Below, in pieces: positions 23,292 to 35,568 of a stretch of DNA of 64,000 bases. The notes beneath the pieces were generated by a model, which worked only from the letters and a program-made list of their open reading frames with translations, ran no database searches and had not been told where the DNA came from. Origin of the DNA: Megalonaias nervosa (taxonomy: Eukaryota > Mollusca > Bivalvia > Unionida > Unionidae); the NCBI GenBank assembly GCA_016617855.1, contig JAECUM010000800.1, positions 1 through 64,000 of the forward strand, given 5' to 3'. Within the stretch, counting starts at the first letter, position 1, and every line of letters begins with the position of its first letter. Position numbers and translations under genes: made by a program.

Positions 23292-26200
23292 CTATAACTT
23301 ATGATAAATATTTACTTCCTTCAGGAAGTCTATAATATCAGAAACGCTAACTGTATCAAAGAGCTCCCTAATGTCATGCACATTGTAATAATGATTACGC
23401 GTAGGTTGGAGGTCGAAACACTCCAACATAAAGTGCTTAACGGTGAATGGTTCATTGCAAGCTACGCACTCTGGTGGGTCCTCTCCTTTTAGTATGTAGG
23501 AGTGGGTTAAATAAGTATGACCAATTCGAATTCTTGCAATGACTACCTCCTCCCTACGGACGGCTCTGTAGGAAGGAGTCCATTCTCCTAGGGTTGGCTT
23601 GATGGCATGAAGTTTGTTATTCGCGGCATCATTCCATGATGCCTGCCATTTCTGTCGTAAACATTCTTTGATACTACGTTTAAAATCAGTATACGGTGTA
23701 CTAAAATCAGATGGTTCTAGTGATAGGGCCATTTTAGCAGCGCGGTCTGCTTTGTCATTACCTTTAATTCCAATATGGCTGGGTAACCAACAGTATACTA
23801 TATTGTGGGAGGTACTCAGCTCAGTATGTTTAAGGAGAACATTAGCTAATAATGGATTCTCCAGTTTTCTATTATGTAGTGACTGAAGTACTGATAGTGA
23901 ATCGGAGAAGATGATGCTATTTAAAATCCGTTTGCTTTCAATATATTGCAATGCAAGATCTATTGCTCTGATTTCGGCTGAAAAAATTGATGTACCATTT
24001 GGCAAACGAACTTTTGTTGTGTATTTTCCACTAACGAAGACTGCAGCAGCCTTTTCCTCATCTTTTGATCTATCAGTATATATTCTTGTATAATTTTCAA
24101 ATTGGGCGAGGAGTTCATGGTAACAGTTGTGGAAGATGGAAGGGTTTGTCTCCGATTTTTTTCCATCGTGTAACGTGAAAAGTACCTTTGGTTGTTGAAG
24201 CAGCCAGGGAGGTGTTTCGGAGACGGCCGTTTTCAGAATTTTTGAAAGTTCAATTTTGGTACTGTCAAGGCATGGTAATATTCTAATGCCAAAGGTAGGT
24301 GTGACGTTTGGTTTATTGTCATATAAGGTTTTATATTTGGGTTCAAAAACAGCCGAAAAAGCAGGGTTCAGAGGGTTTGAGCTTAATTTGACAGCATACT
24401 GTGCGGAAAGCATTTCTCTACGTTGTGATAAAGGTGGTTCGTTCGCTTCAACGAGTAGGCTTTCACACGGGGATGTCTTAAATGCTCCCAAGGCAAGTCT
24501 TATTCCCTGATGATGAATTGGGTCTAGTATCTTCAAATAGGACTTCCTGGCTGAACCATAGACAACGCAACCATAGTCTAGTTTCGAGCGAATAAATGTT
24601 CTGTATAAACTGAGTATGACTTTCCTATCAGCACCCCAGTCAGTGTGCGCTTCTACTTTAAGTAAATCTAGAGATTTCAAGCATTTAGCTTTCAAATTCT
24701 TCAGGTGTGGAATAAAAGTCAGTTTTCTGTCGAAGACAATACCTAAAAATTTGCTTCCTCAACAACTGGAATAGGTGTTCCGTCCAGCGTGAGTTTAGGT
24801 CCATCGTGATGTCTTCGTAACTGACAGAAATGCATACATACAGTTTTTGATTTCGAGAATTTGAAACCGTTAGTATTGGCCCAATTTTGAATCTTGTTGA
24901 TATTTTGCTGTAATTGTCTTTCAATTGTATGCATGTGCTTGGATCGGTAACATATTAAAAAGTCATCAACATATAGAGAGCAATCCACACCTGGAGTCAG
25001 ACACTTGGTAATGCTATTAATTTTTATGTTGAAAAGCGTCACCGATAAAATACTGCCCTGGGGCACACCCATCTCTTGATCGTGCATATCAGAGAGGGTG
25101 GAACCCACTCGTACCTTGAATTCCCTGTCTGAGAGGAAGTTTGATATGAACGAGGGCAGTCGGCCTTTTAGACCCAGATCGTGTAGGTCATTTAGTATTC
25201 CGTACTTCCACGTTGTGTCATAGGCCTTTTCCAAATCAAAGAAAACTGCTACTAAGTGTTCTTTCTTGATGAAAGCGTCGCGAATAAATGTTTCCAGTCG
25301 AACCAGATGATCATTGGTACTACGACCATAACGAAAGCCACTTTGGAAAGGAGATATTAAATTGTTGGTTTCCAAATACCATACAAGCCGAGAATTGATC
25401 ATTCGCTCCATTGTTTTGCATACGCAGCTAGTTAATGATATAGGTCTATAGTTGGTAGGATCTGCGCTATCTTTGCCTGGTTTGGGAATTGGTATTACTG
25501 TTGCTTCTTTCCAAATTTTTGGTACATTACCAGTAATCCATAAATCATTGAAGATTTCCAGAAGAACTGTTAAGGATGGTTCTGGAAGGTGTTTCAAAAA
25601 CTGGTAATGTATATCGTCAGGCCCAGCGGATGTATCATGGGCCTTATTCAAAGATTCCATAAGCTCCGACAATGAAAACGGTTGGTTATAACTCTCTGAG
25701 TTATTCGATGTGAATTTCAACCGTGTTTTTTCTTTTTGAGCTTTTAATCTTCGGAAAGCTTCTGAATAATTGGACGATGAGGAATTTTTGGAGAAACAAT
25801 CAGCAAGTACATTAGCTATTTCTTGTTTGGTATTGAAATTGTTATTATTTAGCTTCAGATGTCGGAATGAATTGTGTTTTCCCTTTCCATTTATTTTGCG
25901 GATCGTGTCCCAAACTTTCTTTATTGAGGAACGAGAGTTTAAAGTTGAAACATATTTTTTCCATGATGCTCGTTTACTTTCTTTAACTATGCGGCGAGCT
26001 TTGGCCCGAGCAATACAGTACTGAGTTAAGTTATAGGGCGTTGGGCGATTATTAAATTTTTTCAGTGCTTCTCGGCGTTGTCTAATGGCTTCTTTACATT
26101 CTTTAGTGAACCAGGGTTTTGGGGTTCTTTTACAATTCGGCGAGGACTTAGGAATGGATTCTTGAGCAATCTCAATTAAGACGGATGTAAATTGTCGAAT

Positions 26201-26971
26201 AGGATCAATATCGTTTAGGACGGTATTCCTGTTAAGTCTAGCTGTACAAAGTGTTTCAAACTTGGCCCAGTCAGCTTTCTTTAAATTCCACTGTGGAAAC
26301 GTGTCATCAGTTGTAACTTTGGTGTTCTTAAGAGAGATTGGAAAGTGATCACTGCCGTGAAGGTCATCAGCGATCTTCCAATTATAATCCTAAAGTAGTG
26401 AAGGAGAACAAATTGTCAAGTCGATACAAGTGTATGTACCAGTTCCTGGGTGCAAGTACGTCGGAGATTTGGTATTAAATAGACACAAGTCGTGTCTAGT
26501 AATAAAATCTTCAACCTTTTTGCCCCTGTCGCTTATGTAATTTGATCCCCATAAAATATTATGGGCATTAAAATCACTGAGTAAAACAAATGGTGCAGGA
26601 AGTTGTTGAACAAGCGTGTCTAATTCGTTTGGTAATAAGTTGGTGTTTGGTGGTATGTAAATAGAACAAAAAGTAATCACTCGATGTAGAGTGACACTCA
26701 CAGCAATAGCTTGCAAATTTGTGTTTAAAGGAATGACGCTATGTGGGGCTCTATTGTTCACAGCAATAGAAACCCCTCCCGAGACCCTGTCAACGTTCTG
26801 TAAGTAGGTGTTAAACAGGGAGTAGTTTTTAAGTGTGATGTTGTCTGTTTCTTTTAAAAAGGTTTCCTGAAGGCATAGTATTGCAGGATCATATTCGTTT
26901 AAAAGCAGGAGAATATCATTGTAATTGGCTTTAAGTCCTCGACAATTCCATTGTATGATCGTGTTCTTCAT
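23292..26971 (-). pseudogene. LINE ORF2: endonuclease, reverse transcriptase, RNase H (copy 2)
   Basis: About 1,226 codons in order. The endonuclease (IIQWNCRGLK, CLQETFLKE, DFNAHNILWGS) spans about 26,971-26,390. The RT has FFDLEKAYDT near 25,230, MGVPQGS near 25,060 and YVDD near 24,965. The RNase H at 24,090-23,700 has IYTDRSKDEE, SAEIRAIDLALQYIE, IIFSDSLSVLQSL and SHIGIKGNDKADRAAK, the four-acid core of type I RNase H. A Cys/His-rich stretch CVACNEPFTVKHFMLEC follows near 23,450. Damage relative to copy 1 is a TTG-to-TAG stop at 26,390-26,392 and a one-base deletion near 24,750. RNase H would remove element RNA after first-strand synthesis. Confidence 0.92.
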
Positions 26972-27039
26972 TATAGGTTTAGATTGGAGATTTTGGAGCT
27001 AGGTTAGACTTTTCGCGGAGAGAATCTATATGGTTGTTT

Positions 27040-28337
27040 CTACGGAGGAAGTACGGGGATGATTTTTTTGTTAGGTCTGGAGCTACTTTGAGAACATGGA
27101 GCAGTATCTTCTGCATCCATGCTCTCAATGTCCCCAAACCTGTTATAGAGTTTGATGGGATCTTCTGACCCCTTTTGCTGCCTATTTCCTTGTGATCTGT
27201 TTTTGTTCTTAGGTGATTTCGGTTGTTGAGTATTATTGAATGTTGTTTGGGTAGATGCCGTGGTTTTTTGTGCTTGGTAATGGGGGGTGTTAGTGCTTGA
27301 TGTTGACTCGGGTGCATCTGTCTGCGTTTGAGCGTCCTTCGTTGCCTTGGGATTGTTCTTCACTACAGTGGAGAAGGATGGGCCAGGAAGAGATGTTTTT
27401 GCCTGTACAAGCTTTCTGGCCTCTGGATAGGGAATGTTGGATGTGTATTTAACTCTCTGTATTTCCTTCTCCTGTTTCCAGGTATCACAATCCTTGGAAT
27501 TGGCGTGGTGCTCCTTTCCACAGTTGACACAATGCGGAGTGGCTCTACACTCAGATTCCTGGTGAGAGTGATCTCCGCATCGGCCACATATTTGGCTTCT
27601 TGAGCAGCGGTCTTCATGATGACCATATTTCTGACACTTATAACATCGAAGTGGATTTGGTATGTACACATCAACCTTCACTTGCAGAAAGCCAACTTTG
27701 ACCACTCTGGGTACTGTTGGCTTGTTGAAGGTGAGTATAATGGTGTTGGTGTCCTGCAGGTTGTTGTTACGTTTAATACGTATTCTACGGACTGCAGTGA
27801 CACCTTCGTTTTTCATCCCTTCAATGATATCCGTGTCGTTGACTCCAGCCAAGTCACGACAGCGAATCACGCCTTTGGACGAATTGAGTGTTGTGTGGGC
27901 GAACGAGGTCACTGGAATATCGAAAAATGTTGTCATTTTCTTGAGGTTTTCTGTTTGACCTCGTCGCTCACACTCGACAAGTAGGCAGCCCGATTTTAAC
28001 TTTTTAACACCTTTTGGTGTTCCAATCAGTCCCATAATTGTTTTCTCGATCACAAACGGAGAGAGTACATTAAGCGGTTTTGTGGCATCTTTAGATTGTA
28101 TAACCATGAAGCGTGGAAATGAATCCACACCACATGGTTCGTCATCTGAGTCAGATAAGTTTTGGTACGCTTGAGTTGATTTTTTTTGGAAATATCCATG
28201 TTGGTGGATTTAAAATTCAGCACCCGTGCTCCCCGCCCACCAAGGAGCCCAACAAGGGGACACTTTTCAAGTGTCAGGGATACACAGATGTTATACTCAG
28301 TAGGTAAATTCACCTCCTGATTCATCCCATAAGACAT
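27040..28337 (-). pseudogene. LINE ORF1, zinc-knuckle protein (copy 2, one frameshift)
   Basis: Almost identical to the intact ORF1 of copy 1, but a one-base deletion in an A run near 28,157 splits it into an N-terminal piece (28,337-28,050) and a 362-codon piece (28,128-27,040). The latter keeps all three CCHC knuckles. If translation started at the internal methionine at 28,128, the RNA-binding half could still be made. The stop is about 70 bases before the ORF2 start, as in copy 1. Confidence 0.88.
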
Positions 28338-28748
28338 ACTCAGTCGGTAAAATTACCTCCCAATTGACCCGTTGAGCCACCGCCTTCTAGGAAGTCTTCT
28401 AAGACTTGGAAAAGGGAAAGTTAAAGGGATAGAATGTAGGGGCAACGGTGGTATCAAGAGAGATACAACGAGAAAGATAAAGAAAGTGAGCGAGAAATAA
28501 AGACCTCCTAGGGCTCGGCGTGACCAGCCGATTTGTCGAGACCGGGCCCATCCCGACCACCCGTCTAGAAGAAGTAGAGGCCAAAGTAGTGCATTGCATC
28601 GGAAAGCCTCTGCTCAACTACCAGGATCCTTTCCTCCTCCGACACGGGTCGCAACCCACGGCAAACAGGTTGCCTCTACTTAGTCGCCTCTTACGACACG
28701 TAGCGAGGCACGGCGGGCCAATTCTACAACCCCGGACCCGCAGGGGGA

Positions 28749-28856
28749 TGAAGGTATTTGAGATTAACATATGCTTTGTATTGATTGTCAGGCATTGTAA
28801 AGTTCACTACTGAGAAACGAAAATAGAAAACATACAGAAAAATTGTGTTCTGGGTC
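28749..28856 (-). repeat. 440-bp repeat, copy C, 5' part
   Basis: Reverse complement of the first 100 or so bases of copies A and B, continuing the copy interrupted at 22,988. The first 12 bases are the second half of the LINE target-site duplication. Confidence 0.8.
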
Positions 28857-28891
28857 CACCTGTTAGCCACGCCGCAACCATGTTGAATGTA

Positions 28892-28893
<2 letters not shown>

Positions 28894-28984
<91 letters not shown>
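28894..28984. repeat. Compound microsatellite (TA)n-(GA)n
   Basis: (TA) at 28,894-28,945 passes directly into (GA) at 28,946-28,984. Confidence 0.95.
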
Positions 28985-28988
<4 letters not shown>

Positions 28989-29719
28989 GCAACACGTAAT
29001 GATTCGCTTATTTACGTCTCAGACCTCTCCTTGCCACATATATTTTTATTTTATACTCGTATCCACTGTTCGTGTTTTGCAGTTTGCTGCCTCTTTGCCT
29101 TTTACTTTTTAAAGAAATCTTTCTAAACAAACTTCAGTGAGTTTTATTTTTGCAAGTTCTTTATTTTATCCTCTTGCTTATCAAACGTGTTGTGAGCCAA
29201 ATTGTTTTCAGCTGCATCTGCCATGATTTTGAACAATAAATAGAAGTATTTTTGTTTAAAAAATCGTCGCATGAAGTTTTTTTTTTGTTTTCTCATTTCA
29301 AAAGGTATTATATTACCTTAATCGTCAACTAAATCTTGGAGAAATTCAATGCAGGTTTGTTTCCAGGATTTGTATAAATAGAACATTCTAGGTGGACCAA
29401 AATCTTAAAAATTCAGGGATAGATTCACTTGTACTTTTCGGTTGCTCTTTCCATTTTGACACTGCTAACATGACCTCTCCAAAAACTGTTATAATCATCT
29501 TACCACATTCTTCTCATTTCTCGCTCCCTAATTTCCAAGTATTTTTTATATTTCTGAAAATAGTTGCATTGACTAGGTTCTGAAACGCTTCATCCTCGTT
29601 TCTCAATAATTTTTTTAACCCATCATATATATTTTAATGTAACTAACCAATGAATAAATGTGTATCAATTTTAATCCTTCATCATTCTCTGTGATATCAT
29701 ATATCACGTTTAATTCTCT
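28985..29719. other. Non-coding AT-rich DNA
   Basis: No supported gene. Confidence 0.45.
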
Positions 29720-30291
29720 CTACCTTATCACCCTATACAAACTTAATGTATGATTTAGTTCTGCTTCAATCTTTGCTGATGGATTTGGAAGGACTGAGTA
29801 AGGATGAATGAATATGAGCAGAACAAGTGCCTTTACAAGAACTATTTGACCTACTACTGAAAGATGTTTTTGACTCCAGATTGCCAGTATTATATTTGTC
29901 TTCGTTACTTTCTTCCGGGAATTAATTTCCACCATTTGTGGTAGGTCTGAAGACAACTCGATGATAAGGAGTGTTAAGTTCGAGAAAAACCAGTTTATAT
30001 CCATATCGGGACGTATTCTTCCATTGCAGAATTTCTTGTTTCCAATATAAATAACCTTTTTTTCTGTTATGTTATATTAAGTACAGAACAACAGAAAAGA
30101 AAGTCGTGCACGATATTAATAATTGTTTTAAGAAAACGTTGAGATCCAAAATCAAAAATAAAAGCGTCATCGGCATATTGTCCCAGTTTATATTCATTGA
30201 AATCAAAAATGGGTCCCCGTACATCCACATTTTGCTTTAAATTTATAGCCAAAATATCACCACCGGGGACTTTCTTGAAATCCTGTAGCAA
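29720..30291 (-). pseudogene. Tx1/L1-like reverse transcriptase relic (palm-thumb part)
   Basis: On the minus strand the piece at 30,291-30,067 contains LAINLKQNVDVRGPIFDFN followed by EYKLGQYADDAFIFDFGS. YADD is the RT motif C, and the context is that of Tx1/L1-type LINEs. After a break the next piece (30,004-29,720) gives NIILAIWSQKHLSVVGQIVL and a hydrophobic thumb-like segment with HPYSVLPNPSAKIEAEL. The fingers, motif A and the endonuclease are missing. Upstream it runs into a minisatellite. It is a dead fragment and distinct from the relic at 8.2-9.5 kb. Confidence 0.75.
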
Positions 30292-30610
30292 ATATGATCG
30301 TAGACGGACTTCCTATAATTTCGTGACAAATATGTAATCAAAGACAGACCTTCCAATTCCGTCGCAAAATAAGTTTAGACGGTCTTCTTATAATACCGTA
30401 AAGATATACTCGTAGGCAGACCTTCCTATGATTACGTAGCAAGAATATTCGTAGACGGACCTTCCTATGATTATGTAGCAAAGATAAGCGTAGACAGACT
30501 TTCATCACAAAAATAAACTTGGACCTTCCTATAATTCCGTGCAAATATAAGCGTAGACAGACCTTCCTATAATTCCGTAGTAAAAACAATATTCCTATAG
30601 TTCTTTGGTA
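30292..30610. repeat. Minisatellite, unit of about 40-50 bases
   Basis: About seven diverged units carry the core GTAGACxGACCTTCCTAT(A/G)ATT followed by CCGTxGCAAA. Clear starts are near 30,300, 30,339, 30,377, 30,413, 30,453, 30,489 and 30,551. The open frame on the minus strand (repeated KVCLR) is an artefact of the repeat. Confidence 0.75.
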
Positions 30611-33600
30611 ACAATAAGCTACAAGAATTGTTATTGTCTGCGACATTTTAATTAGAGACTCAATATCTCACACCGAAACATTTTTCTTTAGAATTTTCTC
30701 ACTACCAAAACTGCCTGCATACTTATCTACTTGTGTTTGATAGGAAATTAAGTTTAAATTACGACCAGTGAAACAAGATCAAAAAATAAAAATGTTCCTA
30801 TCGACCCCATTTTCATTAAGGATTTACAATAACTATTGTATTTTACAATTGGCATTAGTAAATTATTTGACTAACAGTAAGTGATGCAATGCCTATATGA
30901 TCTATGTTCGAATCTCTGTCGAATACGAAATTAAAATTCTCCAACCTGCAGGAAAATGCTATTTATTCGTATTTATATATAATAAAAAAAACTTACTATT
31001 ATCAAGCATTTTCTTGTAGAACCCAGGGACAGAATTTTACGTTCTGTGTGGTGTATATTTGTAACTCTCGCTGTGTAATTGAATAAACCCTATAGTTAAT
31101 CCCTCACTACGGCTAATCCTGTAATGGATAGGTCTAATTTTGAACGATAAGCTCCGCCCACTTAGTTACTGTTGCTGCGGCTCATACGGACTCGTGGTAC
31201 TAAATTAGTTCCCACAGTAAACCTATGGAAACATAATGATATTCAAAATTCAGTAACTGTACATTTCTGAGTGCTCATGATCAAACCTATATTTATCGAT
31301 AAAGATGAAACCTGGATGACAGCTTTTCTTTAGAGAAAAGGATATGCGCCGTGACATTTACTGGACCCATTTGTGATGGAAATATGTGCTTTCAATTCCG
31401 CACCAAAGAGTCGGGTGCTAATTTCAGTAATGAGTGTTCCAAACTCAAGACTGTTAAAGGACTGAAATTACATCAAGAAAATAATGTCTCTATTTTGTTT
31501 AAGTTACTACTAGGATAAGCTCTTAAAATATTCTTTTTCCTACAGAATAACTTCATTATCAACCAATGCTGGCCACCCAAACCCATATATACTCTATTTT
31601 GTGTTGACCCATTTCCAGGCTGGTTCCCATTTTTCCATACAATTAGTACCGTGTGTTCACAAGCTATCGTGAAAATGGCGGATCCAGTAGCATCAGCAAC
31701 AGATTCATTGGAGAATATTTTCGACAATATTTCTGAAACATTCTTACCTGATTGCAAGATTCTTTCAGTTCGTGCATTAAATAAAAGATTGAATTACTCC
31801 ACACAACGATTTAGTCATAAAATTAGTGTTTCGATGGCGGAAATCAGGTCAAAGTTATAACATATTCCTGGCGATCTATGGGGAAGAACGAACTTCCTTA
31901 CAAAGTAGAATATAACATTTTGCTAGAAAAGGACAAAATAACAAAATCTTTCTGTTCTTGCAAAGTTATGCATACTTATTAATTATCAGATTTTCTAGTA
32001 TGGCTTCAGTACTTTTTAAAAATTATAAATAAAATTTTTGTTTGTATCAGTTACATTTATATCATCTTGTGTAATTGTTACATAAGAATAAAACAAGTAT
32101 TTTTATATCTGCAATTAATAATGTCATTATGTTTAGGAAAACAGATATTAAAGTTAAATAAATAAATAAACACTTTATACCAAGTTGCCTGAGTGATTGA
32201 AGGAAATGTTTTACGTTCTTTAAGGCTCGCTAACATGTCTCCTCAGTTGAACGGATGAAACATTTCATAAGTGTATCATTTATAAACTAATAAATATAAA
32301 TTATATCAGCACATTTGCAAAAGGATCTTTTATAATCTCTTAAAAATGAAGGAAATAATAATGGCACATCGAAATAAGCAACAGCGTGCACGTTGACGGG
32401 ATATATTTTTATCCGCTTTGACCGTTGTTCGCTAATTAATGCGACTCGTTTCATCATTCTGATGTTATAACACTTTACAGGTGTTTTAAAATCATTAAAT
32501 TTGCAAGAAATTAGTTTTATTTGAAGTCAAAATGGCAAATATATATGGCAGGATATACCTGATTTATAGTCCTAAGCCTAATAAAGACAAAATAAATACT
32601 GTATTACTGTTTGACCTTTTCATGGGGTGGTGTTTTGTCAACTTGACACCAGTTACAGCAGTCAAGTTTAAAAATTTTAATAAAATCAGCACCAATGAAG
32701 CATGATGCAGGAATGAAATGTTCAAATTTAATTTTTGAAAGAAAAACAAACCGAAGTAATAAAAATACAAAAATAAACAGCACACATACACAAAGTTTCT
32801 CTATTGCATGTAATATTATGGTTCTAATAAGATATACAATTTGAACAGAAGCATACAATTAGCATAAAATTGTATTCATCATTTTCACAAGCACAACCAA
32901 ATACTATCATTATTTAAAAACAGTTTTGTGTATTTATATGAAATTTGATTATACATAATGCATCACTTCCAACACAGACATTTTTCCATGTTGGTGTTTG
33001 GTTTGAGATTGTTTTTAAAAATCTTTATTGAATCATTTCATAATAATGACAATCTGCATCTCATGTGTCCCAAGCACCACGGCGAATCATTTTTCCGATA
33101 AATTTTCAGTGATTTTCTGTGTAATCTTTTAAATTCGTCTGCAATGTAATACAAGAGTAATCAAGCGTAACTATACAGTGAAATCGATACCTACTTTCGA
33201 TTGGTCAATGTGCCCAGTTTGATTGACAGTCAGTACTATCCATTAGTTATTTATCCTGACAATACAAGAGTAATTGAAACATTCTGTCACACTTAAATAG
33301 AGGGATATACATGTAGCAGGATATTTTAGAATTTTATATATTTATGTTTTAATTAGGCAGAATTAGGTATTTTATTATTTTATATAACTACTGTTCATTG
33401 CTGGCTGAAATAAAATCACCAGTTGCAATTAATGTGTTGTTCTCACTTTACACACATTGTGCCAATTAGGCAACCCTGAACCGGGATTACTTGTTCGAGT
33501 TTTGTTCACTATGAGCAACGAGGCTACTCTGATTACAGTTCATTATAATTTGTTCCACTATAGTACAAGTAATAAGTAACTTACGGAATGATCAGTTTAC

Positions 33601-34027
33601 AACTTGTCTGTATAAACAACATGGAATGAACAACATATTAACTATAATTATATAGTCATTCCAGTAGATTGTTTCTGAAGTATGTTGTCACAGGACTGGA
33701 GTAAGGTTGGTAGTTTTACTTTTTGCACTTATTATTATGTCAGTTTTAGTGTGGCCTTTTGTAAAGTGTGCATTTTTTTTTTTTATCTAAGTTTATTTCT
33801 TAAATTCAGTTATAAGCTCTTGGGATGAAATGTATGATCATATTAAATTGCCACCTGTGATATTGTTTTCGTGACATCATTACAAGGTAGTATCTTGTGG
33901 AGAAGTTTTCACACAAGGAATAAAATGGAATGGAAATATCTATATTGTACATAGTATTTAATTGGATAGTTATCTTAAAATCTACGTCAGGCATTTGCGC
34001 AGTATAAAAACTGGTTAAGCAGAAAAG

Positions 34028-34029
<2 letters not shown>
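30611..34029. other. Non-coding AT-rich DNA, one unassigned small ORF
   Basis: A plus-strand ATG in good context (GTGAAAATGG) at 31,675 opens 61 codons, MADPVASATDSLENIFDNIS and onward to 31,860. I do not recognise it and see no splice donors. A poly-T run lies at 33,774-33,785. No other coding signal is seen. Confidence 0.35.

Positions 34030-34086
<57 letters not shown>
34030..34086. repeat. (TA)n microsatellite
   Basis: Uninterrupted TA dinucleotides. Confidence 0.95.
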
Positions 34087-34088
<2 letters not shown>

Positions 34089-34441
34089 TATTTTATTATG
34101 ATGACGGTATTGTTCTGCATATTTTTAGTAAATGTATTTTATTGTATTAGTGTGTGGAAGCAAGAAAAATACATGTCTTTATTTACCAACCTGATTCACA
34201 ATAAAATAAACCAAATTTCTTTCAGCAAAACGGGGATTGTCTTTTCTAGGCAAGTGCTGTAACATATTCATGAAACGAATATACAAATTCAAAGCAAATA
34301 GCAGCACAACTGCTACACCTAATTGCCATCTATGATAACAATATCCTTTGAAATAGCTTCCATGTAGCTTTCTCCAGCAGTGTGGCCTTTCTCAATATGT
34401 TGAATGAAAACCTCTAGTATAAGAGTTTGTTTTCTTATTTT

Positions 34442-34509
34442 TTATACTGTTGAAGTATTTAGGACGCTGCTATAGACGTGATTTCCAGATTCTGACTGTC
34501 TTTCGTACC
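34442..34509 (-). CDS. Candidate terminal exon of a receptor gene (cytoplasmic tail)
   Basis: On the minus strand a pyrimidine-rich acceptor (TTTTCTCTATATAG) precedes a 68-base coding end. Read in phase 1 it gives YERQSESGNHVYSSVLNTST plus a final V and stop at 34,442-34,444. Two tyrosines in the pattern YExx...HVYSSV resemble short tyrosine-based signalling tails that I recall from molluscan single-pass receptors, where pairs of YExL and HxYxxL-like motifs are common. It follows the exons at 38,748, 40,258 and 43,662 in the same orientation. If the exon at 40,258 is joined directly, the frame fits. With the 28-base exon at 38,748 an extra exon of length 3n+2 is needed; one weak candidate exists at 36,568. 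No transcript evidence is available. Confidence 0.45.
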
Positions 34510-34865
34510 CTATATAGAGAAAACATTATCTTTTGTTAACAACGGTGGCTTACCATACACGTGTGCGCAAATCATATGGAATACCATACACATACTGTGT
34601 AAAAAATTCATCCGAAGCAGTTTTTATTTGTGCAGATGCAACGGTATAACCACTAATAAATATCAATAACTCCGAAAACATATTACCGCTGTGCCCCATT
34701 ACAAAACTCTCTAGAAACTTTTGAAGACAAATAGTTGAAAATGTCATACATTTCACCATGTCATACGGTTCGACATTATATCACATTCCACTGGTCTGCA
34801 GCAGTATATTGTAATTTATACTGATGGAAGGTTTACTGACCAGCCATTCAAATTATGTTACTTAC

Positions 34866-35039
34866 TTACAAAAATACATATTGAATTTTTTTAGGTGGTG
34901 GTAGATAAATTTGCCATATTGCCTGTCGTGCTAACCACGCTGCAGCAACAGAACGTGAGACTTTTGCTGCTTCAGATAATTTAGTAATAGCTGATCTGCC
35001 TCTCCAAAATCCTCTTGGGCTATAATAAATGGATTCCAT
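34866..35039 (-). pseudogene. Adintovirus/Polinton-like integrase, N-terminal fragment
   Basis: An ATG at 35,039 opens 57 codons: it begins MESIYYSPRGFWRGRSAITK, continues with a helical segment (EAAKVSRSVAAAWLARQAIW) and QIYLPPPKKI, and stops at 34,866. The YYSPRGFWRG start and the WLxxQAxWQIYLPxPKKI block are the hallmark of the N-terminal domain of the retroviral-type integrases found in adintoviruses and related Polinton-like elements. The catalytic core with its DDE residues is absent: similarity ends right after KKI, at about 34,884, where a GTAAGTAAGT stretch follows. The start lies 16 bases after the stop of the PLA2 gene on the same strand, a virus-like tight packing. The fragment cannot be enzymatically active. 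Confidence 0.75.
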
Positions 35040-35055
35040 TATAATATTTATATAA

Positions 35056-35556
35056 TTAATTACCAGCCCCTAGCATTATTTTACTTTTCATGGCAGATTT
35101 TACTAGAAAACTAGCTAATTTATCTCTGACAGATTTATTAGGCATAGAATTTAATGCATGAATCAATTTTACATCTGCGAGATGCCTTTGTTGCAAATCT
35201 TTACTTTTATACGCAACATCATGAACATGACACGCTTTATCAATCTTATTTACTGGATGCTCTCCTGGTCTTGGTTGATCTTGATTATCAAATCGGATAT
35301 CAAGTCGAGTTCCGGGACCGCAATAATTATATCCTGGTAAGTGTTTTTCCCCCGGATATTTAGCCCACGGAGTTCCTGGTAATTTTCCTAATAAAGCGGC
35401 TATATCTCCACCTGTCTTTGTTTTGACAAATTTGTATTTTTTCGTGCCACATTTTACACATTTGCCCGTCAGAGCACGTCGTTTATTTTTTGTTGTTATT
35501 GTAGTTAATTCAGCAGTGGGTGTAGACGTCCTACACCGAACACAATATAGACTCAT
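35056..35556 (-). CDS. Viral DUF5679 + phospholipase A2 protein (adintovirus/Polinton-like), intact ORF
   Basis: The probable start is MSLYC at 35,556 (166 codons); the frame is open 22 codons further upstream. Residues 1-45 have two CxxC pairs (CVRC, CVKC) about 30 residues apart with KRRALTGKC between, the pattern of the small zinc-ribbon DUF5679 common in large DNA viruses. Residues 70-125 are a parvovirus-type PLA2 domain: YNYCGPGT for calcium binding and DKACHVHDVAY with the catalytic HD pair and distal Tyr. In parvoviruses this virion phospholipase opens the endosomal membrane; adintoviruses carry similar domains. No stop or frameshift interrupts it, unlike both neighbours. Its start codon is only 12 bases from that of the divergent ATPase. 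It lies within a proposed host intron. Confidence 0.8.
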   Translation of the reverse strand: MSLYCVRCRTSTPTAELTTITTKNKRRALTGKCVKCGTKKYKFVKTKTGGDIAALLGKLPGTPWAKYPGEKHLPGYNYCGPGTRLDIRFDNQDQPRPGEHPVNKIDKACHVHDVAYKSKDLQQRHLADVKLIHALNSMPNKSVRDKLASFLVKSAMKSKIMLGAGN

Positions 35557-35568
35557 ATTATTTATTAT

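Larger units (their letters stand above)
22989..28748 (-). mobile_element. I/Nimb-like LINE, copy 2 (full length)
   Basis: A 5.76-kb complete copy. The 5' end at 28,748 is the same as in copies 1 and 3. The 3' end at 22,989 is a short (AACC)n tail on the minus strand. The flanks carry a 12-base duplication, TGAAGGTATTTG, at 22,977-22,988 and 28,749-28,760, the expected trace of target-primed reverse transcription. Contents are a leader of about 410 bases, ORF1 and ORF2. Only three coding lesions are seen: a one-base deletion in ORF1, and one nonsense change and one one-base deletion in ORF2. With the near identity to copy 1, this argues for recent activity of the family. Confidence 0.95.

Noticed and set aside
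30338..30646. 102-codon frame with repeated KVCLR
   Set aside because: It is the translation of a minisatellite.
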